From: Pontibacillus marinus BH030004 = DSM 16465
GTDB taxonomy: Bacteria > Bacillota > Bacilli > Bacillales > BH030062
Direction: 5' to 3'
NCBI RefSeq assembly: GCF_000425225.1
Contig: NZ_AULJ01000001.1
Coordinates: forward strand, 186,001-250,000
DNA length: 64,000 nucleotides
Position 1 is the first letter of the stretch, and each line of letters begins with the position of its first letter. The position numbers and the translations under genes are program-made. This document shows positions 60,762-64,000 of the stretch, piece after piece. The notes beneath the pieces are model-generated. The model did no database searches and had not been told where the DNA came from. It was given only the letters and a program-made list of their open reading frames with translations.

Positions 60762-62564
60762 ATGATCCAAGACTTCTTCTCTGACCAAGGTAAACTCACT
60801 AACAAAGAACACCTTTTAGAAATAGAAAAGTGGATGATGAGCAATCCGCACTATATCTACGCTGATACACCGGTTTTAGAAGCGGCTAATCAACTGGTTG
60901 ATCAGGATAAGGATTATACCATTGTGGTTACAGAAGGTATGAGTCCGATTGGGATTATCACAGCAAACAATGTTTTACAGTACATGCTACAAGGAGACAA
61001 GGATCAACCCTCATTATTAGGGCTGGCCAATCAGGATTTTTTTATCGTGTACGATCATGATTCGATACTTGATCTGTTAGATAAGAACTATAAGTACTTT
61101 TTGGTTATGGATGCTGCTAACCAATTGGTAGGGGTTTTGACAAGGTACGAAATTTTACAAGCCGTTTCCTATTATTTAAGAGAAGTCAATCAGATGGAGC
61201 ATACAGCAGAGGTGTTGAGTATTATCCTTGAGAGTGCATATGAAGGTGTGGCTGTAGTAGATGAGCAAGGCGTTATTGTAGAATTCAACAATGCGTATAG
61301 TCGGTTTATTGGGATTGATAGAGAGAATGCAATTGGGAAGAATGTGCAGGATGTTATTGATAACACAAAACTTCATAATACTGTGAAAACCGGAATGCCA
61401 GAGAGAGGTACGATTCAATATATACAAGGGCAAGCTATGGTGGTCCACCGTATTCCATTATGGAAAGGTAATCAGGTTGTCGGAGCTATTGGGATGCTGA
61501 TTTTTGAAGGTCTAACCGAGTTATATAAGATCTATGAAAGGATGCAGCACAATTATAAAGAGGATGAGGCTTCTGCAATCTCAAGTATGGAACGAAATAG
61601 GAATAATGATCTTGTATCATTGGATCAGATTATCGGGGAAAGTGAAAGTACTACTGAATTAAAGTCCATTACGAGAAAGATTGCCAAAAAGAACGTCACT
61701 ACTTTAATAACAGGTGAGAGTGGAACCGGTAAAGAAATGTTTGCCCAAAGTATTCATGTATTAAGTCCCTTTTTAAATGGGCGTTTTGTAAGTGTGAATT
61801 GTGGCGCGATCCCCGAGCAGCTTTTTGAATCAGAGTTATTCGGTTATGAAGAAGGTGCGTTTACTGGAGCTAAAAAAGGTGGTAAACCAGGGAAGTTTGA
61901 AATGGCTCAAAATGGCACCCTCTTCTTAGATGAGATTGGGGAAATGCCTCTCAGTATGCAAACGAAGTTACTTCGAATTCTGCAGGAGAAGGAATTTGAG
62001 CGTGTGGGTGGAACGAGAAGGTATAAAATCCATACACGCATTATTGCTGCTACCAACAAAGATTTAGAACAAATGGTGAGGGATGGGCAGTTTAGAGAAG
62101 ACCTTTATTATCGAATAAATGTAATTGAGCTTCCTATTCCGCCTCTTCGTAGTAGACAGAGAGATATCCCATCTCTTATGTCCTATTATTTGGAACGTTT
62201 TTGTCATAAGCATAACACTGTCAAAAAGTCCGTTTCTTCAGAAGCGATGAAGGCAGTTGTTCACTATCCCTGGTATGGAAACATACGTGAATTAATGAAT
62301 CATATTGAACAGCTTGTTGTATTAGTTGAAGAAAATACGATAGAGCTTAACCATTTATCAAACCGAATTAAAGATTATGAGAACGTGCACATCGAGCAAG
62401 AAATCTCTCCCCTGTTTCAAGTAAAGAACGAGGAAAAAGAGCATGAGAAAGAAATCATTATATCCACGCTAGAAAAGCATGAGGGTAATAAATCTAAAAC
62501 AGCTGAAGAGTTAGGGATTCATCGTACTACCTTATATCAAAAACTAAAAAAATATGGTCTTTAA
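60762..62564 (+). CDS. Sigma-54-dependent activator with CBS and PAS domains
   Basis: 600 residues. Residues ~25-145 are a CBS pair (IYADTPVLEAANQLVDQD, LVGVLTRYEILQAV), ~150-265 a PAS domain (ILESAYEGVAVVDEQG), and ~285-530 the AAA+ activator: Walker A GESGTGKE from G318, GAFTGA at 365-370, and GTLFLDEIGEM. The C-terminal Fis-type HTH is KSKTAEELGIHRTTLYQKL. The CBS/PAS input suggests nucleotide or small-molecule sensing. It lies just upstream of a sigma-54 promoter and presumably activates the alcohol dehydrogenase operon. AGAAAGGAG precedes the ATG. Confidence 0.92.
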   Translation: MIQDFFSDQGKLTNKEHLLEIEKWMMSNPHYIYADTPVLEAANQLVDQDKDYTIVVTEGMSPIGIITANNVLQYMLQGDKDQPSLLGLANQDFFIVYDHDSILDLLDKNYKYFLVMDAANQLVGVLTRYEILQAVSYYLREVNQMEHTAEVLSIILESAYEGVAVVDEQGVIVEFNNAYSRFIGIDRENAIGKNVQDVIDNTKLHNTVKTGMPERGTIQYIQGQAMVVHRIPLWKGNQVVGAIGMLIFEGLTELYKIYERMQHNYKEDEASAISSMERNRNNDLVSLDQIIGESESTTELKSITRKIAKKNVTTLITGESGTGKEMFAQSIHVLSPFLNGRFVSVNCGAIPEQLFESELFGYEEGAFTGAKKGGKPGKFEMAQNGTLFLDEIGEMPLSMQTKLLRILQEKEFERVGGTRRYKIHTRIIAATNKDLEQMVRDGQFREDLYYRINVIELPIPPLRSRQRDIPSLMSYYLERFCHKHNTVKKSVSSEAMKAVVHYPWYGNIRELMNHIEQLVVLVEENTIELNHLSNRIKDYENVHIEQEISPLFQVKNEEKEHEKEIIISTLEKHEGNKSKTAEELGIHRTTLYQKLKKYGL

Positions 62565-62565
62565 C

Positions 62566-62620
62566 AATGTAGATATCCTCCTACACATGTACATGAAGTG
62601 TAGGAGGATATCTACATTTT
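62566..62620. terminator. Long perfect hairpin, terminator and possible activator site
   Basis: AATGTAGATATCCTCCTACAC and its exact complement around a ~10-base loop, ending in TTTT. It begins two bases after the activator gene. At 37-90 bases upstream of the sigma-54 promoter it could also be read as an enhancer-binding site, but the T run favours termination. Confidence 0.85.
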
Positions 62621-62656
62621 ATTTACTGAAAATTGCTATTTATCAGTAGTTTTAAT

Positions 62657-62674
62657 TTGGCATATTTTTTGCAT
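62657..62674 (+). promoter_or_regulatory. Sigma-54 (-24/-12) promoter
   Basis: TTGGCATATTTTTTGCAT: GG at 62659-62660 and GC at 62671-62672 with the required 10 bases between, matching TGGCAC-N5-TTGC at all but one position. The start codon follows ~40 bases after the -12 element. It fits the sigma-54 activator encoded directly upstream. Confidence 0.88.
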
Positions 62675-62713
62675 ATAGAAGGGTGAAGGTATAAACAGGA
62701 GGGAGAGTAACAA

Positions 62714-63919
62714 ATGGATAGAGAAGCAATATTTCGTTCTCCACAGACCATTGAGTATGGTCGAGGGGCTTTCAACCAGGTTGGAAAGGAAGCTTCCAAA
62801 AGAGGGCGAAAGGCATTAGTCATAAGTGATCATGTGATGGAAAGTCTCGGATATGTAAGTAAATGCCAAGAGCAACTGTCAGAAGAAAATATGAGCAGTG
62901 TTGTTTATCTTGGCGTAGGGACTGAACCTACAGACACTTATGTTGCTGAAGGACTTGATTTATTTCAACAAGAACAGTGCGACATCATTATTTCCTTAGG
63001 TGGTGGAAGTTGTATTGATACAGCTAAGTCTGTAGCTGTTATTGCAACAAATGGTGGATATATCGGTGATTACATGGGGAACAAAAAGCTAGCTACTATA
63101 TCTGCAGTGCCTCATTTATCTATTCCTACAACAGCAGGTACAGGTTCTGAGGCCACAGATGTAACCGTTATCACAAACACTACAAATGACGTAAAAATGA
63201 TGGTAAAACAACCTACATTTTTGCCTGAGGTAGCTGTTGTTGATCCGCTGTTAACGACGTCGGCGCCGAAACATGTAACAGCAGCGACAGGGGTTGATGC
63301 ATTAAGCCATGCTATCGAAGCTTATTTATCGAAACGGGCACATCCTATGACAGATATGATGGCCTTGTCTGCTATGGATTTAATCGTTAATAACATTATG
63401 GAAGCTTATGAAGATAGTGAAAATATTACAGCAAAAGAGAATATGTCGTTAGGTGCATTGCAAGCTGGGTGGGCTTTTTCCAATTCTTCAGTATGTCTCG
63501 TACACGGAATGTCTAGACCTATTGGCGCTCTCTTTCATGTACCACATGGCTTTTCAAATGCGATGTTATTACCTGCTGTATTAGAATATAGCAGAGATTC
63601 TGCCATTGAACGCTTAGCGGACTTAGGTAGAATTTTTGATCCAAAAGCGAAGAACCAATCTGATGAAAAAGCTGCTGATATTGCTGTCTCTTCAGTAAGA
63701 GAACTTTGCCTGAAGTTAAATATTCCGAATTTACTAGGATGGGGCATTGATCAGAAAGAATTTGAAAACGCTGTCACCAAAATGGCGGAAGATGCTATTG
63801 AGAGTGGAAGTCCAGGTAATAATCCTAGAGTGCCGTCTCATAGCGAAATTGAGAAGCTCTATCAAGTTTGTTACGATTATGATTTTTCAAATGATAGTGA
63901 AAGAATAGTGGAGGTATAG
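62714..63919 (+). CDS. Iron-containing (type III) alcohol dehydrogenase
   Basis: 401 residues. The NAD-binding region is DIIISLGGGSCIDTAKS, then TTAGTGSEAT. Metal ligands are Asp and His in GVDALSHAIEAYLS and two His in VHGMSRPIGALFHVPHG. It oxidises an alcohol or hydroxy acid, with 4-hydroxybutyrate as one possibility given the permease that follows. AGGAGGGAG precedes the ATG. Controlled by the sigma-54 promoter upstream. Confidence 0.9.
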   Translation: MDREAIFRSPQTIEYGRGAFNQVGKEASKRGRKALVISDHVMESLGYVSKCQEQLSEENMSSVVYLGVGTEPTDTYVAEGLDLFQQEQCDIIISLGGGSCIDTAKSVAVIATNGGYIGDYMGNKKLATISAVPHLSIPTTAGTGSEATDVTVITNTTNDVKMMVKQPTFLPEVAVVDPLLTTSAPKHVTAATGVDALSHAIEAYLSKRAHPMTDMMALSAMDLIVNNIMEAYEDSENITAKENMSLGALQAGWAFSNSSVCLVHGMSRPIGALFHVPHGFSNAMLLPAVLEYSRDSAIERLADLGRIFDPKAKNQSDEKAADIAVSSVRELCLKLNIPNLLGWGIDQKEFENAVTKMAEDAIESGSPGNNPRVPSHSEIEKLYQVCYDYDFSNDSERIVEV

Positions 63920-63928
63920 GAGGATATT

Positions 63929-64000
63929 ATGGACGCCATAGGTACGATAGGGTTAATTGTTTCTCTTGCTCTTTTAATTTATCTAACAATGAAAGGCATT
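63929..64000 (+). CDS. Start of a permease, probably GntP family (partial)
   Basis: Only the first 24 codons are in the window: MDAIGTIGLIVSLALLIYLT, then MKGI. This hydrophobic start with a short polar end matches GntP-type gluconate/hydroxy-acid permeases. AGGAGG lies ~5-7 bases upstream, 9 bases after the dehydrogenase stop. It would supply the dehydrogenase substrate. The gene continues beyond the window. Confidence 0.6.
   Translation, partial: MDAIGTIGLIVSLALLIYLTMKGI

Noticed and set aside
1-64000. CRISPR array
   Set aside because: No regularly spaced direct repeats with unique spacers were seen; the recurrent elements are dispersed palindromes.

Overview
The window comes from a low-GC, spore-forming member of the Bacillaceae, probably salt-tolerant. 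The evidence is a small acid-soluble spore protein, a ComK paralogue, strong AGGAGG ribosome binding sites with many TTG and GTG starts, LysM surface proteins, and the dispersed GTGCCTGACCCC/GGGGTCAGGCAC palindromes seen in this family. Genus cannot be fixed from the sequence alone.

Layout. (1) 1-7.1 kb: end of an unknown gene, a Thermus-type isocitrate dehydrogenase, a spore protein, a Crp/Fnr regulator, and a cluster of two class V PLP enzymes around an NhaC-type antiporter. (2) 7.4-19.5 kb: a catabolic operon with a DUF3870 protein, a leader with a terminator hairpin, two M24 pita-bread hydrolases, a complete Dpp/Opp-type ABC importer (binding protein, two permeases, two ATPases), an AstE/AspA-type zinc deacylase, a DUF885 HExxPGH protein and a class III aminotransferase. 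This looks like uptake and hydrolysis of a peptide-like or N-acylated amine. (3) 19.5-23 kb: repeats, a dehydrogenase remnant, a frameshifted gene, MazEF, and a DUF2726 protein with a zinc ribbon. (4) 23.5-43.2 kb: a DNA phosphorothioation defence locus. DptF/G/H-like restriction genes are followed by SspB (DUF4007), SspC (ATPase) and SspD (PP-loop sulfurtransferase). A separately promoted unit then carries a PLD-helicase, a 51-residue ORF, a DndD-like ATPase and a small protein, and a convergent gene encodes a helix-turn-helix-repeat protein with a ribbon-helix-helix-like tail. (5) 43.4-46.3 kb: a minus-strand phage-like replication block (XRE regulator, DnaD-like, DnaC-like) with a ComK-like gene lacking the usual C-terminus. 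(6) 46.5-55.6 kb: a second defence cluster with a MazG-like pyrophosphohydrolase, McrB, a DUF2357/PD-(D/E)XK McrC-type nuclease, a Nudix hydrolase, a NERD-UvrD helicase, a PD-(D/E)XK-like protein and an HNH endonuclease. (7) 55.9-64 kb: ordinary chromosome with a four-LysM secreted protein, an aldo/keto reductase, a UbiA-family prenyltransferase, and a CBS-PAS sigma-54 activator upstream of a sigma-54 promoter driving an iron alcohol dehydrogenase and a permease.

The dispersed palindromes occur on both sides of 23-55.6 kb but I saw none inside it. With the density of defence genes this suggests that the stretch is an acquired island. The most interesting part is the phosphorothioation locus: single-strand-type SspBCD modification paired with DptFGH-type restriction, plus an extra helicase/DndD-like operon. 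Modification would depend on a cysteine desulfurase (SspA) that is not encoded beside it.
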